NCBI GenBank assembly: GCA_016200545.1
Contig: JACQEO010000053.1
Coordinates: 1 to 46,554, forward strand
Source of the DNA: Deltaproteobacteria bacterium
GTDB taxonomy: Bacteria; Desulfobacterota; Binatia; UTPRO1
Direction of reading: 5' to 3'
Length of the DNA: 46,554 nt
Position 1 is the first letter of the stretch. The number at the start of each line of letters is the position of its first letter. Shown one piece after another: positions 40,810 through 46,554 of this stretch. The notes beneath the pieces were generated by a model. The model did not search any database, had not been told where the DNA came from, and saw only the letters and a list, made by a program, of their open reading frames with translations. Both the position numbers and the translations under genes were made by a program.

Positions 40810-42502
40810 TCGTGCCGTCGGGGTTGGGGTCGATCTCGAACGGCGGGATCACGCTCCGCACGCAGACGTCGTCGACGGGATGCATGTCGGCGTTTCCGTC
40901 GATCACGTCGTGGTGGACCGTCGCCAGATAGCGGAAGTCCTCGTGGCCGGGATCCTTCGTGCTGCTCTTGGCGGGATCGGGCACGCAGCTCATGTCGAAC
41001 GTCGCCGCGAAGACGATCTTGAGCTTGCCTTTCGACTTCAGTGTCAGCGGCGTCGTTTTGTTCGGCGCACCGATGATCAACGTCGCGTCAGGCGGCGTGC
41101 AGCTGGTCTTGAGGTTTTCCAACGCGACGGTCACGAGCCCACTCAGATCGTTGATGGTCTCCGAGTGCGTGCTACGATTTTGGATCTGGACGGTGAGCGA
41201 TGTAGTGACGGACGGCGTGCCGGTCCTCAAGACGACGCTCTTCGGAACCGTTAGTTGCACGACGGCGAGATCGTGTTGTTGCCGTGCTTCCACGTACGCC
41301 GCGCCGGCGTTGGATGCCGGCGGCTTGTCGCGGCGCGGCTTGTCGAACCCCCCCGCCCCCACGATCGCGGTATCGCCGTCCAGCGCGACTGACTCTCCGA
41401 ACGAGTCGCCGGCGGCGGCGCCGCTGGCCCTGAATCCGTCCTGCTCCGTCCACGTCGTGCCATCGCGCACAAAGACGTAGGTCGCGCCGGCGTTCGCTCC
41501 CGCAGGCGCGGTCGCGAGCGGGACGCCTACCCAGGCGGTGTCTCCGCCGACGGCCACCGCCCAGCCGAACTGGTTACCCGTGGCACCGTCGCTGGCGGTG
41601 AGCATTTGCTGCTCGCTCCAGAGCGCCCCGACGCGGAGATACACGTAAGCCGAGCCGGCGTTCACGCCTCCGGCGTTGTCGTCCGCGCGTGCCCCGATCA
41701 CGACGGTGTCGCCGCTGATGGCCACCGCAATGCCGAACTGGTCGCCGGCGGCGGCGTCGCTGGCGGTGAGCTTTTGCTGCTGGATCCATAGCGTCCCGAT
41801 GCGCGCATAGGTGTAGGCCGCGCCCGTGTACCCGGCCCCCAGATTCGGGTTGCCGGGCGATCCGACCACCACGGTCTCGCCGTCGATGGCGACGAAGCCG
41901 AATGAGTTGTCACCACTGCCGTCGCTCGCGATCAGCTTCTGCTGTTCGCTCCACGTGGTGCCGTTGCGCACGAACACATAGGCCGCGCCCGCATTGGTAC
42001 CGCCAGTGGTATCGGCGGCAAACGCGCCCACCACGAGCGTGTCACCGCTGATGGCGACCGATCCGCCGAATTGATCATTCGGGGCGGCATCGCTGGCCAC
42101 GAGCTTCTGCAGCTGGATCCATTTCTTTCCCGTGCGGGTGAACACGTACGCCGCGTCATTGCCGGGCTGACCGACGACGATCGTGTCGCCGCTGATCGCA
42201 ACCGAATATCCGAAGAGCTGGGCGCCGAACGTCTCGCCCGGCAGGAGCTTGGCTTGCTGGCTCCAAGCCAAGCCGCGCTGCCGCACATATACGTACGCCG
42301 CGCCGGTCGAAGAGTCTTTAGTGAACGCGCCGGCGACCGCCGTGTCGCCGCTGATGGCCACCGAAAAGCCGAGAACATCGTTGGCGGTGGCGTCGCTGGC
42401 GGTCACCATGGTTTCGATGAACGGCGGCAAGTCGGCGTGGGCAGCTCGCAGCGGCGCTAGCAGCGTCAGACAGAGAAGCACGATCCGTAGACTGAAGAGC
42501 AC
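40730..42502 (-). CDS. Secreted FG-GAP repeat protein (beta-propeller-like)
   Basis: A 590-residue exported protein. A signal peptide (VLFSLRIVLLCLTLLAPLRA, cleavage near AHA) follows a GTG start at 42502. Seven FG-GAP-type repeats of about 55-60 residues carry motifs such as FGYSVAISGDTIVVG, FGGSVAISGDTLVVG and FGIAVAISGDTVVIG, each followed by an AYVFVRxGxxW segment; seven copies suit one closed seven-bladed propeller. The fourth repeat (FGFVAIDGETVVVG) is one residue short. The C-terminal 180 residues form a different, cysteine-containing domain (CTPPDATLI, DMSCVPD, DDVCVRS). Likely cell-surface or outer-membrane associated; ligand unknown. Confidence 0.82.
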   Translation of the reverse strand: MLFSLRIVLLCLTLLAPLRAAHADLPPFIETMVTASDATANDVLGFSVAISGDTAVAGAFTKDSSTGAAYVYVRQRGLAWSQQAKLLPGETFGAQLFGYSVAISGDTIVVGQPGNDAAYVFTRTGKKWIQLQKLVASDAAPNDQFGGSVAISGDTLVVGAFAADTTGGTNAGAAYVFVRNGTTWSEQQKLIASDGSGDNSFGFVAIDGETVVVGSPGNPNLGAGYTGAAYTYARIGTLWIQQQKLTASDAAAGDQFGIAVAISGDTVVIGARADDNAGGVNAGSAYVYLRVGALWSEQQMLTASDGATGNQFGWAVAVGGDTAWVGVPLATAPAGANAGATYVFVRDGTTWTEQDGFRASGAAAGDSFGESVALDGDTAIVGAGGFDKPRRDKPPASNAGAAYVEARQQHDLAVVQLTVPKSVVLRTGTPSVTTSLTVQIQNRSTHSETINDLSGLVTVALENLKTSCTPPDATLIIGAPNKTTPLTLKSKGKLKIVFAATFDMSCVPDPAKSSTKDPGHEDFRYLATVHHDVIDGNADMHPVDDVCVRSVIPPFEIDPNPDGTIKDKGCGAKKPDGTSGADVRTDLVVK

Positions 42503-42533
42503 GGGGCATGCTGCGCGCCACCAGCCCTCAGCG

Positions 42534-42983
42534 TCAAGGCTTTTCGGTCGCGAGTGTCGTCGATCCGACAACGGGCGACCAGCGTTGCTGCCGACGCGCA
42601 ATCCGTTGCTCGGGCGTTTCGGCATCGTAGTCCATCGGCTGCGGGGCGGGGAGCGTCGACGGAATCGGATGCAGCGCATTGACGTTGATGATGCCGAAGC
42701 GACCACTCGACGAGGCGAGGACGGCGCCGAGGTAGACGCCGCAGTGGCGACAGATGAGAAAGTCCGCCGTGCGCTGGCCGAAACGATAGCGCATGAACGC
42801 GCCCGACCGACGCTCCAGGAATTCGATCGAGCCGGACGGGTCAGACGTCGAGAGCGCCGCGTGGGCGCGACAGAAACTGCACTGGCAGGCGCGCGCGCTC
42901 CAGTTGCCGGGTGACCGGTGCGTTCGAAACGAGAACCCCACGGCGCCGCAGTGGCAGCTTCCCGCGAAGGCGTTCATCGTCAC
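42534..42983 (-). CDS. GFA/CENP-V-family zinc protein
   Basis: A protein of about 149 residues with the zinc-binding pattern of the glutathione-dependent formaldehyde-activating (GFA) family: GSCHCGAVGF, CQCSFCRAHAAL and the later pair in LICRHCGVYLG. Enzymatic formaldehyde activation is proven for few members; many are of unknown function. The GTG at 42983 overlaps the stop of the methyltransferase gene as GTGA; an ATG two codons in (42977) is equally possible. A second family member lies at 45621-46028. Confidence 0.85.
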   Translation of the reverse strand: MTMNAFAGSCHCGAVGFSFRTHRSPGNWSARACQCSFCRAHAALSTSDPSGSIEFLERRSGAFMRYRFGQRTADFLICRHCGVYLGAVLASSSGRFGIINVNALHPIPSTLPAPQPMDYDAETPEQRIARRQQRWSPVVGSTTLATEKP

Positions 42984-43801
42984 GGCACGGCCGCAGGCTT
43001 TGTCGCCACGGCGTAGATGACGTTGGTTTCAACCGCGCCGACGGCGTTTGTGCGGGCCCACGCCAGATTGTGTCGCTTGACGCGCTCGGCGGCCTCCGGC
43101 CCGAGTTGCTCGACCGTCCACCGCAATCCCGAGCCGAGAACGATCGTCCACCAGTCGTCCGGCGTCGAGAGTCGTTGTGTGCCGCTCTCCGCAACCACAT
43201 CCACAGCGGCAACGGCTGCGTCCTCGAAGAGCCGCGCGACCGCCTCCGGCTCCATAGTGCGATCCCATGGGCTGAACGCCGCCGCAAGATCCGGTCGCTC
43301 GGTACGGACGGCCTCGTTCCATCGGCTGTACATCGGTTCGAACAGCCGTGCTCCCCAGGTCGTGATCGCGAGCGTGCCGCGTGGCTTCACCATCCGCCAC
43401 AGTTCCGCGACCAGCGCCTTCATGTCGGGAACGAAGAATACCCCGAAGACACAGATGACGGCGTCGAAGTGCCGATCCGGATAGCCGAGCGCCGTCATGT
43501 CGCCGAGTCGGAACTCGATGTTGCTCAGGCCGAGCGCCGAAGCTTTCACGCGGCCGCGCTGCAGCATCTTCTCAGCGAGGTCGACCGCGACGACTCGGCC
43601 GTCTGATCCGACCGCCTCGGCCGCCGCAAGCGCCGATGCTCCGGTCCCGCAGGCAACGTCGAGAACCCGGGCACCGCGACTGAGATTCAGCCGAGCGACG
43701 GTGCTGCGGCCGTACCGATCCCAAAATCCGGCGTCGTAGTTGTCCGCGGCGGCGTTGTACGTCGTCGCGGCTCGTATCTTCGCTGGATCTGTCAGGTTCA
43801 T
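42980..43801 (-). CDS. UbiE/MenG-type SAM methyltransferase
   Basis: A 273-residue class I methyltransferase with motif I VLDVACGTGASALAAA, VAVDLAEKMLQRG, FRLGDMTALGYPDRHFDAVI for motifs III-IV and MVKPRGTLAITTWG. The start MNLTDPAKIRAATTYNAAAD, a pre-motif that is typical of small-molecule C- or O-methylases, supports the ATG at 43801 over an upstream in-frame start at 43858. It overlaps the GFA gene by four bases. Substrate unknown. Confidence 0.87.
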   Translation of the reverse strand: MNLTDPAKIRAATTYNAAADNYDAGFWDRYGRSTVARLNLSRGARVLDVACGTGASALAAAEAVGSDGRVVAVDLAEKMLQRGRVKASALGLSNIEFRLGDMTALGYPDRHFDAVICVFGVFFVPDMKALVAELWRMVKPRGTLAITTWGARLFEPMYSRWNEAVRTERPDLAAAFSPWDRTMEPEAVARLFEDAAVAAVDVVAESGTQRLSTPDDWWTIVLGSGLRWTVEQLGPEAAERVKRHNLAWARTNAVGAVETNVIYAVATKPAAVP

Positions 43802-43808
43802 CACGAGG

Positions 43809-44132
43809 TCAGCGGGTGGGGCGAGCACGCGTCCGCTGCAGTCCGCGGCTCGATCCACGCGAGGGGCTGTTCGTACTGAGTTCTTCCCGCACGACTTGCC
43901 GCACGACGTCGAGCGTCGAGCGTCGGTGGAGGTGCTCGAGCAGCGCGTCGTTGATCAGCGTCTGGTAGTTCCCACCGCCTGCCTTGTCGACCAGAGCCCG
44001 GAAGTACCTCAGCACAGTATTGTCCAGGCGAATGGAGATCTTCGTCTTCCCCGGCTCCGGCTTCACGACGGGACCGCGCTTGGCGCGGGAAAAATCGACG
44101 TGTCGGTACTTCTCAGCTACGGTCTTTTTCAT
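43809..44132 (-). CDS. BrnA-like (CopG-type) antitoxin without visible toxin
   Basis: A 107-residue protein. After a basic start (MKKTVAEKYRHVDFSRAKRG) it has the ribbon-helix-helix KTKISIRLDNTVLRYFRAL and GGGNYQTLINDALLEHL, characteristic of BrnA antitoxins. In classical brnTA operons a BrnT toxin gene lies directly upstream; here the upstream gene is a different antitoxin-type protein and no BrnT is present. A C-terminal basic tail of 35 residues is unusual. It lies 19 bp after the addiction-module gene. Confidence 0.8.
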   Translation of the reverse strand: MKKTVAEKYRHVDFSRAKRGPVVKPEPGKTKISIRLDNTVLRYFRALVDKAGGGNYQTLINDALLEHLHRRSTLDVVRQVVREELSTNSPSRGSSRGLQRTRARPTR

Positions 44133-44151
44133 GGAAGAACCCGAATCGAGA

Positions 44152-44385
44152 TCACCGCTTGCGCGTGCCGAGGAGGTCGAGCACATCGTACGCAGACTTG
44201 GCGCGATCCGGCGACTGCCGACGCTCTCTGAGCCGGGTCTCCGCAAGGTCGACATGGCTCGGCGGAACAGGAACCTCCTCAGGCCCACGCGAAATCCGAT
44301 CCCAGAGCGCCTGAAGGTAGTGAATTTGGTCGGCCTTCGAGAGATCCGCGAAGCCTGGAGGTTCGGGCACCGGAGTCTGCGTCAT
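44152..44385 (-). CDS. Addiction-module-component (unstable antitoxin) family protein
   Basis: A 77-residue protein with GFADLSKADQIHYLQALWDR then ISRGPEEVPVPPSHVDLAETR, the helical pattern of the putative addiction-module component family, usually paired with a ParE/RelE-type toxin. No such toxin gene follows; instead a BrnA-like gene begins 19 bp downstream. The ATG at 44385 starts 20 bp after the MOSC gene stop. It might work with the BrnA-like protein as a two-protein regulator, or both may be orphans. Confidence 0.72.
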   Translation of the reverse strand: MTQTPVPEPPGFADLSKADQIHYLQALWDRISRGPEEVPVPPSHVDLAETRLRERRQSPDRAKSAYDVLDLLGTRKR

Positions 44386-44404
44386 GGCACCACTTGTGAT
44401 TTCG

Positions 44405-45052
44405 TCATGAGTCGGGGTCCCACAGACGCTTCCGAAAGTACTCGCGCCAGCTCTCGGGAAGGGCGGCAAGCTCGCTCGCGCGGCGGAGAGGCTCCTGCTG
44501 GGGTTCGTCCGCGACGTAGAGACGAACGATCTCCGCGACCGTGACGCGGGACTGTTCGTCCGGGAGCACCCGGATGGCGTCGCCGGTCGAGAGCACGCCT
44601 TCTCGAAGCACGGCGAGATAGAAGCCGTTGCGACCGCTTCGTTGGAACAGCTTCACCATGTCCGGGCGCCCGAATCGGATCCCGAGCTTGAAGCAGGGAA
44701 TCCGGGGTTGGGTGACCACGAACTCCGCCGAGCCGATGCTCAAGCGGTCCCCGATGTGCAGATCGTGTTCGCTCAATCCTTCGGTCGTGAGGTTCTCGCC
44801 GAAGGCCCCCCACGGGAGCTCGACGCCGGGAAGCTGCTCGCGCCAATAGCCGTAGTGCTCGGAGGGATAGGCGTAGACGGCCTTGTCGCTTCCCCCGTGA
44901 ACGGACAGATCGGCTTGCTCGTCGCCGTCGAGGTTGAGCTTCCGCACTCGCACGGGACTTACAACCGGATCTTTGAAGATCGACGTGCGCACCATCTTCC
45001 CGCGCCACTCGACGTCGCGCGGGCGACCGACGTTGACCGAGATGACCTTCAC
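44405..45052 (-). CDS. MOSC-domain protein (YiiM-like)
   Basis: A 215-residue protein of the MOSC family: DEQADLSVHGGSDKAVYAYP, WGAFGENLTTEGL and FVVTQPRIPCFKLG with the conserved cysteine, followed by a C-terminal helical part (RASELAALPESWREYF) as in E. coli YiiM. YiiM-type proteins bind molybdenum cofactor and reduce N-hydroxylated bases. Starts at a GTG (45052). moaC elsewhere in the window fits with cofactor synthesis in this organism. Confidence 0.9.
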   Translation of the reverse strand: MKVISVNVGRPRDVEWRGKMVRTSIFKDPVVSPVRVRKLNLDGDEQADLSVHGGSDKAVYAYPSEHYGYWREQLPGVELPWGAFGENLTTEGLSEHDLHIGDRLSIGSAEFVVTQPRIPCFKLGIRFGRPDMVKLFQRSGRNGFYLAVLREGVLSTGDAIRVLPDEQSRVTVAEIVRLYVADEPQQEPLRRASELAALPESWREYFRKRLWDPDS

Positions 45053-45073
45053 GATGTTCAGCGCGGCTGATTC

Positions 45074-45532
45074 TTAGCAGGCTGCTGAAAAAGGAGGGAG
45101 GGATCCTCGATCGTCGGACGGGCGTTTCGGCACCCTTTTGACCAACCTTTTGAGCCGAAACAGCTCAGCACCATAGCGGCGACCCATTTTCGCGCAGAGC
45201 GGGGCGTGTTCCTGGAGGCGGGTTCGAATGCGCGCGGACGGTATGTTCAAGATCTCGGAAACGTTCATGAACGAGTACGGCCACTGTCGGTCATTCGACG
45301 CGATCCAACGATGCGCTCGGCGGTAGAGCCGCTGCGCTCGAGATCCTTCGGCGCCGCCCCGGAACCTGCGAAGATCCTCGATCGCCAGCACGAGAACTGC
45401 CATCGCGAGCCGCATCTCGCCGACAGATTGGGTTGTTCCGCTCCAAAGGTCCCGGAATTGCTCGGGAGAAATGATACCCCCCGGCGGCTCGAGCGGCGCG
45501 ATACCCGACGCTGTGTGCGCTATCGTCGTCAT
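45074..45532 (-). CDS. Small uncharacterised protein of a lineage-specific family
   Basis: A 152-residue protein. The centre RRAHRWIASNDRQWPYSFMN then VSEILNIPSARIRTRL matches a pattern (WI-x-s-x-D-x-x-WPFSFxNVCexLgl-x(4)-LR) that I know from many unannotated deltaproteobacterial proteins; it looks like a small helix-turn-helix unit, so DNA binding is possible. The last residues (SLPPFSAAC) are encoded by a sequence at 45072-45100 that resembles a dispersed repeat. Basic residues (RLKRLVKRVPKRPSD) precede it. Function unknown; start at ATG 45532, with a GTG at 45547 in frame. Confidence 0.65.
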   Translation of the reverse strand: MTTIAHTASGIAPLEPPGGIISPEQFRDLWSGTTQSVGEMRLAMAVLVLAIEDLRRFRGGAEGSRAQRLYRRAHRWIASNDRQWPYSFMNVSEILNIPSARIRTRLQEHAPLCAKMGRRYGAELFRLKRLVKRVPKRPSDDRGSLPPFSAAC

Positions 45533-45620
45533 TCTGGGTCCGGCCACTCAAGGTAAGCACGATTGAGGCAGATACGACCGGACGCAGAAAGAACGGCGTC
45601 GTGAAACCTCGGACGCTACG

Positions 45621-46028
45621 CTAACCCGGAGCGCGCTCGAACGTGGGCACGCCGCCGGGAACGTGATGGAAGCTCTGCTTGTCGATGGTGAAGATCACCA
45701 TCTGCGGGCCGCCGAACACGCTCGGATCGTCGAACGTCCCCACCTTGATGATCACGGCGCCGGGCAGAGCCGACGCCTTCCCCAAAATGTGCGTGCCGCA
45801 CTCGGGACAGAACTCGCGCGTCACCGGCTTCTCCAGATCGCTGCGCCGGAACTGCTTGGGCGATCCCTTGGTGTACGAAAAGCCCGACTCGGGCATGGCC
45901 ATGACGGCGTTCGGATGCCCGCCCGTGATGTACTGGCACTCCCGACAATGACACTGACCCTTGAAGAGGGGGTCGCCCTTGGCTTGGTAGCGAAGCCCGC
46001 CGCAGTAGCACCCGCCTTGGAGCTCCAT
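45621..46028 (-). CDS. GFA/CENP-V-family zinc protein, second member
   Basis: A 135-residue protein with the GFA zinc pattern: GGCYCGGLRYQAKG, GQCHCRECQYITGGHP and REFCPECGTHILG. Seven cysteines of two zinc sites are present. An ATG at 46028 with GGAGG eight bases upstream fixes the start. It differs from the family member at 42534-42983 in length and in the second motif and is probably not a recent copy. Substrate unknown. Confidence 0.9.
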   Translation of the reverse strand: MELQGGCYCGGLRYQAKGDPLFKGQCHCRECQYITGGHPNAVMAMPESGFSYTKGSPKQFRRSDLEKPVTREFCPECGTHILGKASALPGAVIIKVGTFDDPSVFGGPQMVIFTIDKQSFHHVPGGVPTFERAPG

Positions 46029-46186
46029 GAGATGATCCTCCTTGGGGTGAACGTCGCATCTCCGCGCGGGTACGACAACCCTGGGTGCCGACGCGAGAAC
46101 ATGGTCCTGTCAATGTCTACGCGAGCTCCTTCTCGCGAATGACGGACAGCACCTCCAGGATGTTGGTCGTTCAATCATCACGAAGA

Positions 46187-46486
46187 TCATTGGAGCTTGT
46201 GGAGGAGATACCGTCCTATTGCTGTAGCGACATGGAGACGGAAGAGCGCCTCCTGTTCCTCGCTAAGACCGGGATGGGGGCCACTATCTTGAATCCCCTG
46301 CCAGAACGCCTTGAACATCTGCTCTTCAGCATGGTCGAGAAGACCGCCGATGCGAAGGTCCTGGAGGGCGGCAGTGGGATCGCGGCGGATGCGGCCTGTC
46401 TTTGCTTTAGCGAGCTCTTGATTATCCGGTTGTTTCAGCAAGCCCCAAGATGTAGTGAGAGGCGTGCCGCGGCCAGGTTTTCCCAC
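46187..46486 (-). CDS. Unrecognised protein, 5-prime end disrupted by the IS end
   Basis: The frame of 99 codons ends with a plausible soluble segment (QMFKAFWQGIQDSGPHP, SEEQEALFRLHVATAIGRYL). Its first 24 codons, however, lie inside the repeat at 46414-46554 and antisense to the transposase start, so they are not native. The genuine N-terminus was probably cut off by the insertion, leaving about 75 codons. I recognise no family. It may be non-functional. Confidence 0.4.
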   Translation of the reverse strand: MGKPGRGTPLTTSWGLLKQPDNQELAKAKTGRIRRDPTAALQDLRIGGLLDHAEEQMFKAFWQGIQDSGPHPGLSEEQEALFRLHVATAIGRYLLHKLQ

Positions 46487-46554
46487 CAGTCTCCGGCAGT
46501 TCCAGCGCCAGTTCGCGGACGAGAAATCGTGTCAGCAGTACTTGGCGAGTTGCC
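46414..46554. repeat. Right copy of exact 141-bp inverted end repeat (IS end)
   Basis: This is the exact reverse complement of bases 1-141. Reading inward the copies part at 46413, which should mark the edge of the mobile element next to unique chromosome. Because the copies are inverted and not direct, the contig is not a circle; the unique part is flanked by oppositely oriented copies or joins to the same graph node twice. Confidence 0.9.
46455..46554 (+). CDS. IS1595-type transposase, N-terminal fragment cut by contig end
   Basis: Second copy of the fragment described at 1-100, now on the plus strand and running off the right edge. It starts at a GTG at 46455 (or 46464) and carries SLRQFQRQFADEKSC. 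About 40 bp separate the start codon from the likely outer edge of the element at 46414. Confidence 0.65.
   Translation, partial: MRGVPRPGFPTSLRQFQRQFADEKSCQQYLASC

Noticed and set aside
45215..45245. tRNA T-loop-like GGTTCGAAT
   Set aside because: No matching acceptor, D or anticodon stems; it lies in a coding region.
1..46554. The inverted end repeats as telomere-like ends of a linear plasmid or phage
   Set aside because: The content is ordinary chromosomal housekeeping genes, and the repeat stops inside a transposase gene at a typical assembler k-mer length.
1..46554. Circular element
   Set aside because: The end overlap is inverted, not direct, so the ends cannot be joined into a circle.

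Overview
The window is a 46.55 kb piece of a GC-rich (roughly two-thirds G+C by eye) Gram-negative bacterial chromosome. RNase J, FtsK, SSB, RadC, YajQ, a TraR/DksA protein, the gene order hisB-hisH-hisA-hisF and several small protein families point to an uncultured deltaproteobacterial-type lineage (Desulfobacterota or Candidatus Binatota-like). That placement is inference from gene content; there is no rRNA or tRNA to anchor it. The two ends are an exact 141-base inverted repeat carrying the start of an IS1595-type transposase gene, so the contig very probably ends where an assembler met a multicopy insertion sequence.

Left third (1-18 kb): thrB-folE-methyltransferase; glycerate kinase-glpD-nth; a Yip1 membrane protein; a DksA-like regulator with a clear promoter; then a tight minus-strand operon yajQ - two-domain deoxycytidylate-deaminase-like protein - HAD phosphatase - ParB/sulfiredoxin-like protein - an 835-residue fusion of MtrA-like, DUF4346-like and two thymidylate-synthase-like segments. 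I consider that operon the best candidate for an undescribed system, probably in pyrimidine or one-carbon metabolism. Next come a metallophosphoesterase that has lost its middle and a duplicated desaturase/zinc-ribbon methyltransferase cassette.

Middle (18-32 kb): a TPR lipid-anchored or membrane-anchored protein of lower GC, FtsK, a decayed toxin-antitoxin patch (frameshifted hicA, N-terminally damaged hicB, a CopG-type antitoxin and the tail of an adenylate-cyclase-like ATPase), an HNH endonuclease with internal repeats, then housekeeping genes (RNase J, two PlsC acyltransferases, SSB, RadC, RlmI, MoaC, TrxB).

Right third (32-46.5 kb): hisB-H-A-F with a trailing amidohydrolase; a Uma2-type nuclease; an aromatic-catabolism-like operon (VOC dioxygenase, FAD hydroxylase, atypical SDR) divergent from a TetR regulator; a secreted FG-GAP protein; two GFA-family proteins; a UbiE-type methyltransferase; two orphan antitoxins behind a MOSC protein; an uncharacterised small protein family; and the right-hand IS copy.
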